A stretch of DNA of 50,029 nt from Rhizobium hidalgonense (lineage in GTDB: Bacteria; Pseudomonadota; Alphaproteobacteria; Rhizobiales; Rhizobiaceae), in contig NZ_LODW01000066.1 in assembly GCF_002914525.1 (NCBI RefSeq), positions 1 to 50,029 of the forward strand. Direction: 5' to 3'. This document shows positions 41,047 through 50,029 of the stretch, one piece after another. The notes beneath the pieces were generated by a model that searched no databases, had not been told where the DNA came from, and saw only the letters and a program-made list of their open reading frames with translations. The stretch's first letter is position 1. Each line of letters begins with the position of its first letter. The position numbers were made by a program, and so were the translations under genes.

Positions 41047-41084
41047 AAGTCCGGCGCGACAATGGAAGCGCCGGACTTTCGTTT
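41047..41084 (+). terminator. Terminator of the sugar transport operon
   Basis: AAGTCCGGCGC (41047-41057) and GCGCCGGACTT (41068-41078) form a perfect 11-bp stem, followed by TCGTTTG. It closes the LacI-ABC operon and marks the right side of the module. Confidence 0.75.
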
Positions 41085-41190
41085 GAGATCCGAGAATTCA
41101 CAAGCTCGCGAGTGACAGGAAATTCGACTCTGCCCGAGGGATAGGCGCTAGCGCGGGTTCTTCCGATCCACGTGTCCGCCAGCCGGAGCC

Positions 41191-41224
41191 ATGGAACCCA
41201 GGCTCAAGGCCTGGGATGACGGAG
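41191..41224. repeat. Dispersed palindromic repeat copy
   Basis: CCCAGGC (41197-41203), a CTCAA-type loop and GCCTGGG (41209-41215), followed by ATGACGGAG, the same layout as 49821-49849 and near 5917-5943. The rest of the 41085-41492 gap shows no other supported gene and contains the dsbA upstream region. Confidence 0.7.
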
Positions 41225-41492
41225 TGATTAAGGAGGGCAACAGCCTGGAGGCGCACCGGGCTCCGCTTGCGCCCGAGCAGCCGAGCGAGAGCTTGGGAAC
41301 GCGCATGCTCTGATTGGCAACCGCCGCGATGTCTATCGATGAGTCCACATGCGCACCCACCGCAATTTTTGGCTGGCGGTCCCATCACGGTCACAATTCT
41401 TTGAAGGAAGTTGGCCAACCGTGGCTTGTGAGTGGCCGTCAGCCGTTATATCGCACAGTCATGCCGTCACTCTCATTACCTATGGGGAATCC

Positions 41493-42269
41493 ATGCAGAT
41501 GTCCGAAATGCAACTGACGAAACGCCGCCTGCTCAGCGGTATCGCCATCGCCGCAGCTGCCGTAGCGCTTGTCGCCTGCAAAGACAGCAAGGACGCTGCC
41601 GATGCTTCGTCCTCCGGCAAGACCATGGCCGACGGCACCAATGTCGATACCATGCAGACGGCGGCGACGTCGGCGACCGAAATGCCGCAGTCCGACGGCG
41701 ATGTCGATATGGCTGAGGTGCTGAAGCCCGGCGTGCTGCCCGAGATGGCGCTTGGTAAGGCCGATGCCCCGGTCAAGATCGTCGAATATATGTCGATGAC
41801 CTGCCCGCATTGCGCCCATTTCCACAACACCACCTTCGACGCCATCAAGCAGAAATATGTCGACGCCGGCAAGGTGCAGTTCATCATCCGCGAATTCCCC
41901 TTCGATCCGCGTGCGGCCGCCGCCTTCATGCTTGCCCGCTGCAGCGCCTCCAATCCGGAGCAGCTGAGTACGCCGGAACAGTATTTCCCAATGGTATCGA
42001 TGCTGTTCAAGCAGCAGCAGGTCTGGGCCGCCGCCGATGACGGGCGCGCCGCCTTGCTTCAGATGTCGAAGCTTGCCGGATTTACTGAGGATAGCTTCAC
42101 GAAATGCTTGACGAACCAGAAGCTTCTGGATGAAGTGAACGCCACGCGGGAAAGAGGTTCCAAGGATTTTGGCGTCAATGCCACGCCGACTTTCCTGATC
42201 AATGGCAAGCGCTACTCTGGAGACATGCCGGTTGACACCCTGTCGGCGCTCATCGACAGCCTCATCTGA
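41493..42269 (+). CDS. DsbA-family thiol-disulfide oxidoreductase, lipoprotein-like
   Basis: A 258-residue exported thioredoxin-fold protein that probably forms or shuffles disulfides in the periplasm. The active site is CPHC (Cys104-Cys107, in 'SMTCPHCAHFHNTTF'), with the cis-proline loop 'GVNATPTFLINGKRY'. The N-terminus is a lipoprotein-like signal 'AAAVALVACKDS' with Cys29, then a polar linker to about 80. ATG at 41493 follows GGGGAA; 41499 is an alternative. A strong terminator follows, before smc. Confidence 0.88.
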   Translation: MQMSEMQLTKRRLLSGIAIAAAAVALVACKDSKDAADASSSGKTMADGTNVDTMQTAATSATEMPQSDGDVDMAEVLKPGVLPEMALGKADAPVKIVEYMSMTCPHCAHFHNTTFDAIKQKYVDAGKVQFIIREFPFDPRAAAAFMLARCSASNPEQLSTPEQYFPMVSMLFKQQQVWAAADDGRAALLQMSKLAGFTEDSFTKCLTNQKLLDEVNATRERGSKDFGVNATPTFLINGKRYSGDMPVDTLSALIDSLI

Positions 42270-42288
42270 ACCGGATCGTTTCGAAACG

Positions 42289-42323
42289 ACGGGCGACGGT
42301 GAAAGCCGTGCGCCCGTTTTTTT
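42289..42323 (+). terminator. Intrinsic terminator between dsbA and smc
   Basis: ACGGGCGACGG (42289-42299) pairs with CCGTGCGCCCGT (42306-42317), the stem broken by a small internal loop, and is followed by a run of seven T (42317-42323). It lies 20 bases after the dsbA stop and 54 bases before the smc start. Confidence 0.8.
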
Positions 42324-42377
42324 GTGGCTAGGTGGCGGCAGGGGTACTACCTCCACCCTCCGCCGCGGAGCTTCCGC

Positions 42378-45300
42378 ATGAAGTTCAACAAGCTGCGTCT
42401 GGTCGGCTTCAAATCCTTCGTCGAGCCGACGGAATTCATCATCGAGCGGGGGCTGACCGGCGTCGTCGGGCCGAACGGCTGCGGCAAGTCGAACCTCGTC
42501 GAGGCGCTGCGCTGGGTGATGGGCGAGAATTCCTACAAGAACATGCGCGCCTCCGGCATGGACGATGTGATCTTTTCGGGCTCGGGAAACCGCCCGGCCC
42601 GCAACACCGCCGAAGTGGCGCTCTATCTCGACAATGCAACGCGCACCGCTCCCGCCGGCTTCAACGACAGCGACGAGATCCAGGTCACCCGCCGCATTGA
42701 GCGCGAACAAGGCTCGCTCTATCGCATCAACGGCAAGGAGAGCCGCGCCAAGGACGTGCAGCTGCTGTTTGCCGATGCTTCCACCGGCGCCCGTTCGCCG
42801 TCGATGGTCGGCCAGGGCCGCATCGGCGAGCTGATCCAGGCCAAGCCGCAGGCCCGCCGCCAGCTCTTGGAAGAGGCGGCCGGCATTTCGGGCCTGCATT
42901 CGCGCCGCCACGAGGCCGAACTGCGGCTGCGCGCCGCCGAAGGCAATCTCGAACGTCTCGACGACGTCACCTCGCAGCTCGAAAGCCAGATCGAGAGCCT
43001 GAAGCGCCAGGCCCGCCAGGCCAACCGCTTCAAGACGCTGTCGGCCGATATCCGCGCCCGCGAGGCGATGCTGCTGCATATCCGCTGGGTGCAGGCCAAG
43101 GAGGCCGAGGCCGAGGCCGACAGCGCCCTCAACCAGGCGACCTCTATCGTCGCCGAAAAGGCGCAGATGCAGATGGAGGCGGCGAAGAACCAGGGCATCG
43201 CCAGCCTGAAGCTGCCGGAGCTGCGCGAGGGCGAGGCCCGTGCGGCGGCTGCCCTGCAGCGCCTGCAGATCGCCCGGAGCCAGCTGGAGGAGGATGTCGG
43301 CCGCATTCTGCGCCGCCGCGACGAGCTGACCCGCCGTCTTGCCCAGCTTGGGGAAGACATCCGCCGCGAGGAACGGCTGGTCGCCGACAATGCCGTCATC
43401 CTGGCGCGCCTCGATGCCGAAGAGGCCGAGATTTCAGAGGTGCTTGCCGATTCCGGCCGTCATGCCGAGGAAACCCGCGAGGCCTTCGAGGGTGCGGCGG
43501 CAAAACTTGCCGACAGCGAGCGCATCTTCACCCAGCTGACCGCCGAACGCGCCGAGGCGGCGGCCGGCCGCAACCAGCTGGAGCGCGCCATCCGCGATCT
43601 CACGGACCGGCGCATGCGCCTCGGACGCCAGATGGACGAGGCCAACCACGAACTCTCCGCCATCGGCGAAAAGATATCAGGCCTGCCCGACCCGGACGAG
43701 AAACGCGCTATCGTCGACGCCGGCGAAATCGCCCTTGCCGATGCCGAAGCCGCCGTCCAGGCGGTCGAGCAGGCGTTGGCCGGCGCCCGCCAGGCCGAGG
43801 CGCTGTCGCGCGCCCCGGTCGATCAGGCCCGCTCGAGCCTGAATGCGCTGGAAACCGAGGCCCGCACCATTTCCCGCATGCTCGCCGCCGGTGCCGCCGC
43901 CGGCAAATTTCCGCCGGTGGCCGAGGAGCTGAAGGTCGATCGCGGCTTCGAAACCGCGCTGGGTGCGGCCCTCGGCGACGATCTGGAATCGCCGCTCGAT
44001 GCCGAGGCGCCGGCCCATTGGTCGGACAATGGCGACGGCGCCGGCGACCCGGCGCTTCCACCCGGCGTCACACCGCTGCTCACCCATATCAGCGCGCCCG
44101 CCGCACTGACCCGTCGCCTGCGCCAGATCGGCCTGGTCGGCGAGGGCGAGGCCGGGCGATTGATGGCGGCGCTGAAGCCCGGTCAGCGGCTGGTGACCAA
44201 AGAGGGCGCCGTCTATCGCTGGGACGGCCATGTTACCGGTGCCGACGCCCCGAGTGCCGCAGCCTTGCGCCTTGCCCAGAAGAACCGCTTGGCCGAACTC
44301 GAAAGCGAAGCAGCCCTTGCCCGCGACGTTCTCGTTGAAGCCGAGGAGCGGCAGGCGGAGGCCGCCGAGGCGATCCGCGGGCAGGAGGCAAGGCTTGCCG
44401 AGGCCCGCGACATGAGCCGCCTGTCGGCCCGCCATCTTGCCGAAGCGCGCGAGGCGCTGGCGGCGGCCGAGCGTGCCTCCGGCGATCTGATTCGCCGCCG
44501 CGATGTCGTCAGCGAGGCCGTCAGCCAGCTGCAGTCGCAGCTGGAGGAGATTACCGTCCAGGAAGAAAATGCCCGCATCGAACTCGAGGATGCGCCCGAT
44601 CTGACCGCGATCGACGAGCGGCTGCGCTTCCAGCAGGCGGAGGTGGCGACCGATCGCGGCGCGCTCGCCGAAAGCCGCGCGCGCCACGAAAGCCTGGCGC
44701 GGGAAAACGAGGCCCGCCAGCGCCGCATCATGGCGATCGGCCAGGAGCGCGAAACCTGGCGCCAGCGGGCGGCCAGCGGCGAGGACCATGTCGCCACACT
44801 GCGCGAGCGTGAGGAAGAGGCGCGGGAAGAGGCAGCCGAGCTCGAATTGGCGCCGGATGAATTCGACGACAAGCGCCGCGCCCTGCTCAATGAATTGCAG
44901 AAGGCCGAGGAAGCGCGCCGCAACGCCAGCGACCTGCTGGCCGAGGCGGAACGCATCCAGCGCGAAGCCGACCACAAGGCGACGACGGCGCTGTCGGAAC
45001 TTGCCGAATGCCGCGAACGCCGCGGCCGCGCCGAGGAGCGCCTGGTTTCCGCCCGCGAAAAGCGGCAGGAAAGCGAGAGCCGTATCCGCGAGGTGCTGAA
45101 TGTTGCCCCGCACGAGGCGCTGCAACTGACTGGGCGCCCGACCATGCAAGCGCTTCCCGATCCGCGCGAGGTCGAGCGCGAGCTCGAACGCCTGAAGATC
45201 GAGCGCGAGCGGCTCGGCGCCGTCAACTTGCGCGCCGACGAGGAGCAGAAAGAACTGAGCGAAAAGCTCGAAGCGCTGATCAAGGAACGCGACGACGTCA

Positions 45301-45839
45301 TCGATGCGATCCGCAAGCTGCGCGGTGCGATCCAGAGCCTCAACCGCGAAGGCCGCGAGCGGCTGATCGCCGCCTTCGACGTCGTCAACGCCCAGTTCCA
45401 GCGGCTGTTCACCCATCTGTTCGGCGGCGGCACCGCCGAGCTGCAGCTGATCGAATCCGACGATCCGCTCGAAGCGGGCCTGGAAATCCTGGCGCGGCCG
45501 CCCGGCAAGAAGCCGCAGACCATGACGCTGCTCTCCGGCGGCGAACAGGCGCTGACGGCGATGGCGCTGATCTTCGCCGTCTTCCTCACCAATCCGGCGC
45601 CGATCTGCGTGCTCGACGAAGTCGACGCGCCGCTCGACGACCACAATGTCGAGCGCTATTGCAACCTGATGGACGAAATGGCGGCGTCGACCGAAACCCG
45701 CTTCGTCATCATCACCCACAATCCGATCACCATGGCCCGCATGAACCGCCTCTTCGGCGTCACCATGGCCGAACAAGGCGTCTCCACCCTCGTCTCCGTC
45801 GACCTGCAGACGGCCGAACGTTTGCGCGAAATTGCCTGA
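42378..45839 (+). CDS. smc: Chromosome segregation ATPase SMC
   Basis: A 1153-residue SMC protein that compacts and segregates chromosomes with ScpA/B. N-terminal Walker A is GPNGCGKSN (about residue 32-40) in 'FIIERGLTGVVGPNGCGKSN'; long coiled coils run from about 165 to 500 and 640 to 1000; the hinge is about 505-635; the C-terminal head has the signature 'LLSGGEQALTAMALIFAVFL' (about 1050) and Walker B 'ICVLDEVDAPLDDHNVERY'. ATG at 42378 (MKFNKLRLVGFKSF) follows GGAG; a longer frame from 42324 begins inside the terminator. Confidence 0.95.
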   Translation: MKFNKLRLVGFKSFVEPTEFIIERGLTGVVGPNGCGKSNLVEALRWVMGENSYKNMRASGMDDVIFSGSGNRPARNTAEVALYLDNATRTAPAGFNDSDEIQVTRRIEREQGSLYRINGKESRAKDVQLLFADASTGARSPSMVGQGRIGELIQAKPQARRQLLEEAAGISGLHSRRHEAELRLRAAEGNLERLDDVTSQLESQIESLKRQARQANRFKTLSADIRAREAMLLHIRWVQAKEAEAEADSALNQATSIVAEKAQMQMEAAKNQGIASLKLPELREGEARAAAALQRLQIARSQLEEDVGRILRRRDELTRRLAQLGEDIRREERLVADNAVILARLDAEEAEISEVLADSGRHAEETREAFEGAAAKLADSERIFTQLTAERAEAAAGRNQLERAIRDLTDRRMRLGRQMDEANHELSAIGEKISGLPDPDEKRAIVDAGEIALADAEAAVQAVEQALAGARQAEALSRAPVDQARSSLNALETEARTISRMLAAGAAAGKFPPVAEELKVDRGFETALGAALGDDLESPLDAEAPAHWSDNGDGAGDPALPPGVTPLLTHISAPAALTRRLRQIGLVGEGEAGRLMAALKPGQRLVTKEGAVYRWDGHVTGADAPSAAALRLAQKNRLAELESEAALARDVLVEAEERQAEAAEAIRGQEARLAEARDMSRLSARHLAEAREALAAAERASGDLIRRRDVVSEAVSQLQSQLEEITVQEENARIELEDAPDLTAIDERLRFQQAEVATDRGALAESRARHESLARENEARQRRIMAIGQERETWRQRAASGEDHVATLREREEEAREEAAELELAPDEFDDKRRALLNELQKAEEARRNASDLLAEAERIQREADHKATTALSELAECRERRGRAEERLVSAREKRQESESRIREVLNVAPHEALQLTGRPTMQALPDPREVERELERLKIERERLGAVNLRADEEQKELSEKLEALIKERDDVIDAIRKLRGAIQSLNREGRERLIAAFDVVNAQFQRLFTHLFGGGTAELQLIESDDPLEAGLEILARPPGKKPQTMTLLSGGEQALTAMALIFAVFLTNPAPICVLDEVDAPLDDHNVERYCNLMDEMAASTETRFVIITHNPITMARMNRLFGVTMAEQGVSTLVSVDLQTAERLREIA

Positions 45840-45928
45840 GGTTTTGCCTCCCAGGCTCAGGCTCAAGGCCCGGAACTGGCGGCCGACATGGACCAGCGGG
45901 AAGCGCATGGTCATATTGCGTAACACCT

Positions 45929-45940
45929 CGCCATATGGCG
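45929..45940. other. Perfect 12-bp palindrome downstream of smc
   Basis: CGCCATATGGCG is fully self-complementary and sits in an AT-richer patch 90 bases after the smc stop. It could be an operator for a transcript in the spacer. No protein gene is supported in 45840-46189. Confidence 0.3.
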
Positions 45941-46189
45941 TGATATCCAGCGCACGGAAGAGTTGCGTCTGATGAGCTGAGACAATCGGGCTGACGGCCG
46001 GAAGCGGCTGAAAAGGCCTGCACTTTCGCCGGAATTTTCTTAAGCACCAAAAAAGGTCGGCTTCTTTGCGGTCTCTACCCCATTTGGGTGATGCTCTTTG
46101 CGATGACTTGCATTAGAAGTTGTTTCAACGCAACCTGATTGCTTCTGTGGAAACGCGGGCGGTCAAGGAGCGTATTGGCGAATTTGCAT

Positions 46190-46405
46190 ACGGTTTTCCG
46201 GCCAGAGGGCAAGAGCCGGGAAATCTGGGGCAATTCCACGAAACGCGCGGAAGCGGCTTTCGCAGGAATTGCGTGAAGACGGAGCGATAGGGCATTCCAT
46301 TACTTGAGGAAAGTGCCCTGGGTTGAGGGACCCCCCGTCCGGTTTTCCTGGCCGGACGGAAATAAGGCTTTGCGGGACCTGTTGCAGTCCCGCAAAGCTT
46401 TTTTT
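46190..46405 (+). ncRNA. Candidate structured small RNA or ppdK leader
   Basis: About 215 bases fold into consecutive hairpins with no reading frame: CCAGA..TCTGG (46202-46228); a long one, GCAATTCC..GGAATTGC (46230-46272) with nested CGAAA..TTTCG and CGC..GCG; GGGCATTCC..GGAAAGTGCCC (46290-46318); CCGTCCGG..CCGGACGG (46335-46359); and a 12-bp terminator stem with seven T. The 5' end is a guess. It does not show 6S, RNase P, tmRNA or SRP signatures that I can recognise. It could be an independent small RNA or a terminated leader of ppdK. Confidence 0.55.
46367..46405 (+). terminator. Strong intrinsic terminator before ppdK
   Basis: GCTTTGCGGGAC (46367-46378) and GTCCCGCAAAGC (46387-46398) form a perfect 12-bp stem with an eight-base loop, followed by TTTTTTT. 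It ends the candidate RNA 139 bases before the ppdK start. Confidence 0.9.
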
Positions 46406-46498
46406 ATGCCGTCTTCGTGCCGGATGATGTTTCAATCGTTTCGGAGCGAAGATTCATTGTGCAATGCAACATTCTGCCGCATTTGTCGATTTTCATTT

Positions 46499-46544
46499 CA
46501 ACACCAACGGATTAAGCTAATCCCGGTTTGGTGTTGGGGGGAAG
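46499..46544 (+). promoter_or_regulatory. Hairpin abutting the ppdK ribosome binding site
   Basis: CAACACCAA (46499-46507) pairs with TTGGTGTTG (46528-46536), and inside it GGATTA (46509-46514) with TAATCC (46518-46523). The last stem base is the first G of the GGGGGGAAG ribosome binding site next to the ATG. The stem could block or present the site, so translational control of ppdK is plausible. Confidence 0.6.
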
Positions 46545-49253
<2,709 letters not shown>

Positions 49254-49288
49254 ATACCGGGGAGTTTGGGGCAGGGTGCCCGCGGCGC

Positions 49289-49564
49289 TCAATGATGATG
49301 CCGCCAGTGATCGTGGTAGATATATGGCCCGTTCAGATCCCAGGCCATGCGGTCCATCATCTCCGCACTGTTCGCCCGCGATTCGGCCCGCCGGTCGAGA
49401 TCGATGCGCTGCAGGCAGGTGGCGAAGGCATCCGTGCCGCGGCGAAAACCATAACTCAGGCACCGCTGCTCATCCGCCGCCCGCCGCTCCTCCGGCGTCA
49501 TCGTCTGGCAGGCGGAAAGGCCGGCGAGGGTGGCGAGCAGGGTGACGAGGATGGGGATGCGCAT
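49289..49564 (-). CDS. Small lipoprotein, unknown
   Basis: A 91-residue protein with a lipoprotein signal (MRIPILVTLLATLAGLSAC, Cys19), then 'QTMTPEERRAADEQRCLSYG' and 'FRRGTDAFATCLQRIDLDRR', ending in a histidine-rich tail (HDHWRHHH). Such small lipoproteins are frequent in Rhizobiales without known role; the tail could bind metal. The ATG at 49564 follows AAGGA. It converges with ppdK. Confidence 0.78.
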   Translation of the reverse strand: MRIPILVTLLATLAGLSACQTMTPEERRAADEQRCLSYGFRRGTDAFATCLQRIDLDRRAESRANSAEMMDRMAWDLNGPYIYHDHWRHHH

Positions 49565-49820
49565 TGGTTTGGTCCTTGGCATGATCGCGCTGAGGAAATG
49601 CCATTCGGGCGAGGGCGTCAAGTGACGAGACCTCTCGTCCCTTGCGAGTCGGCCTAGGTCGGGACCTGTCCGGTTTCGCCAGTGTATGGTTTACATAAGG
49701 CGTCTACCCCGGAACTGTTTCTCCTGCGCATCCCAATCTTCGTCATGCTGGGCCTTGAGCTGCTGGGGATCCAGCCTCGCATGCGGCCTCAATCAATCTC
49801 CCCGCAATGCCAGCCGCATG

Positions 49821-49849
49821 GATCCCAGGGTCAAGCCCTGGGATGACGG
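49821..49849. repeat. Dispersed palindromic repeat copy
   Basis: GATCCCAGGG (49821-49830), TCAAG loop, CCCTGGGAT (49836-49844), then GACGG. It is one of several copies in the window. The rest of 49622-49964 holds no supported gene. Confidence 0.75.
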
Positions 49850-49964
49850 AGGAGAGGTGGTGCCTGCATCCATCGACTCCGCCGCGGCGATGAAGCGATG
49901 GCAGAAGCGACGCCGCTTAAATTGCACCGCCCAGGAGTTTGGCGAAAAAGCCACCCCAAACTCC

Positions 49965-50029
49965 GTCATCCCAGGGCTTGACCCACTGGTGTCCGGTTTA
50001 ATTCGTCACCATTGGAGGCTCATCTGGTG
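49965..50029. mobile_element. Interrupted repeat with possible insertion-element end
   Basis: The 20 bases at 49965-49984 (GTCATCCCAGGGCTTGACCC) match the repeat at 49821-49847 read in reverse, but from 49985 the sequence switches to unrelated ACTGGTGTCCGGTTTAATTC instead of finishing the palindrome. A clean break within the right arm suggests an insertion element entering here. Too little sequence is present to name it. Confidence 0.35.

Noticed and set aside
43677..45926. Long minus-strand frame opposite smc
   Set aside because: Antisense shadow of the SMC coding sequence caused by codon bias; no domain is recognisable.
46190..46405. Known RNA such as 6S, RNase P, tmRNA or SRP RNA
   Set aside because: I could not find their conserved sequence cores or overall architecture; the identity is left open.

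Overview
The window looks like chromosomal DNA of a fast-growing rhizobium (Rhizobium leguminosarum/etli group). The basis is high GC, a CcrM-type GANTC methyltransferase, a DUF721/DciA protein beside mutY and a DsbA-SMC pair, alphaproteobacterial protein families throughout, and dispersed palindromic intergenic elements of the rhizobial kind. Species assignment is inference; no rRNA or tRNA gene was recognised.

Layout. 0.1-5.6 kb: small housekeeping and accessory genes (P-loop kinase-like protein, GNAT acetyltransferase, Nudix hydrolase, zinc metallopeptidase, CsbD, YqgE, a DsbD-N-like redox protein and a one-cysteine peroxiredoxin). 5.6-8.9 kb: a repeat-rich spacer, a candidate Zur operator and a zinc ABC transporter operon (aztABC type) led by an overlapping 42-residue membrane peptide. 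9-14.4 kb: a Dabb protein, an exported protein and a three-gene overlapping operon (diaminopropionate ammonia-lyase plus two M20-type amidohydrolases) divergent from an Lrp/AsnC regulator. 14.4-20.7 kb: a minus-strand operon thrC, M16 peptidase, RimJ-like acetyltransferase, and a membrane PAS-GGDEF-EAL protein with a degenerate cyclase site. 20.9-27 kb: a lipoprotein, a HAD phosphatase, a divergent MFS exporter/LysR pair and a chemotaxis receptor. 27.2-29.1 kb: a cluster of small exported Gly/Ser-rich or Lys/Cys-rich proteins, one with eight VGTGG repeats.

29.4-35.8 kb: a DHFR-like reductase, an ArsR-like regulator divergent from NIPSNAP and ABM-domain proteins, ccrM, the mutY-HAD-NTF2 operon and DUF721/dciA. 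35.9-41.1 kb: a self-contained sugar module (FucU/RbsD mutarotase, LacI regulator, RbsACB-type ABC transporter) with a palindromic operator and its own terminator. It sits between dciA and dsbA-smc, which are usually adjacent in relatives, so it may be an insertion. 41.5-49.6 kb: dsbA, smc, a 700-base spacer, ppdK and a small lipoprotein. The spacer before ppdK holds a chain of hairpins ending in a strong intrinsic terminator, best explained as an undescribed small RNA or a long regulated leader, followed by a hairpin touching the ppdK ribosome binding site.

Coding density is high and most of the window is ordinary core chromosome. The most interesting unexplained items are the structured RNA before ppdK, the VGTGG-repeat protein cluster, the diaminopropionate/amidohydrolase operon, the coupled 42-aa peptide before the zinc transporter, the interrupted mutY-dciA-dsbA-smc locus, and a palindromic repeat broken by foreign-looking sequence at the right edge.
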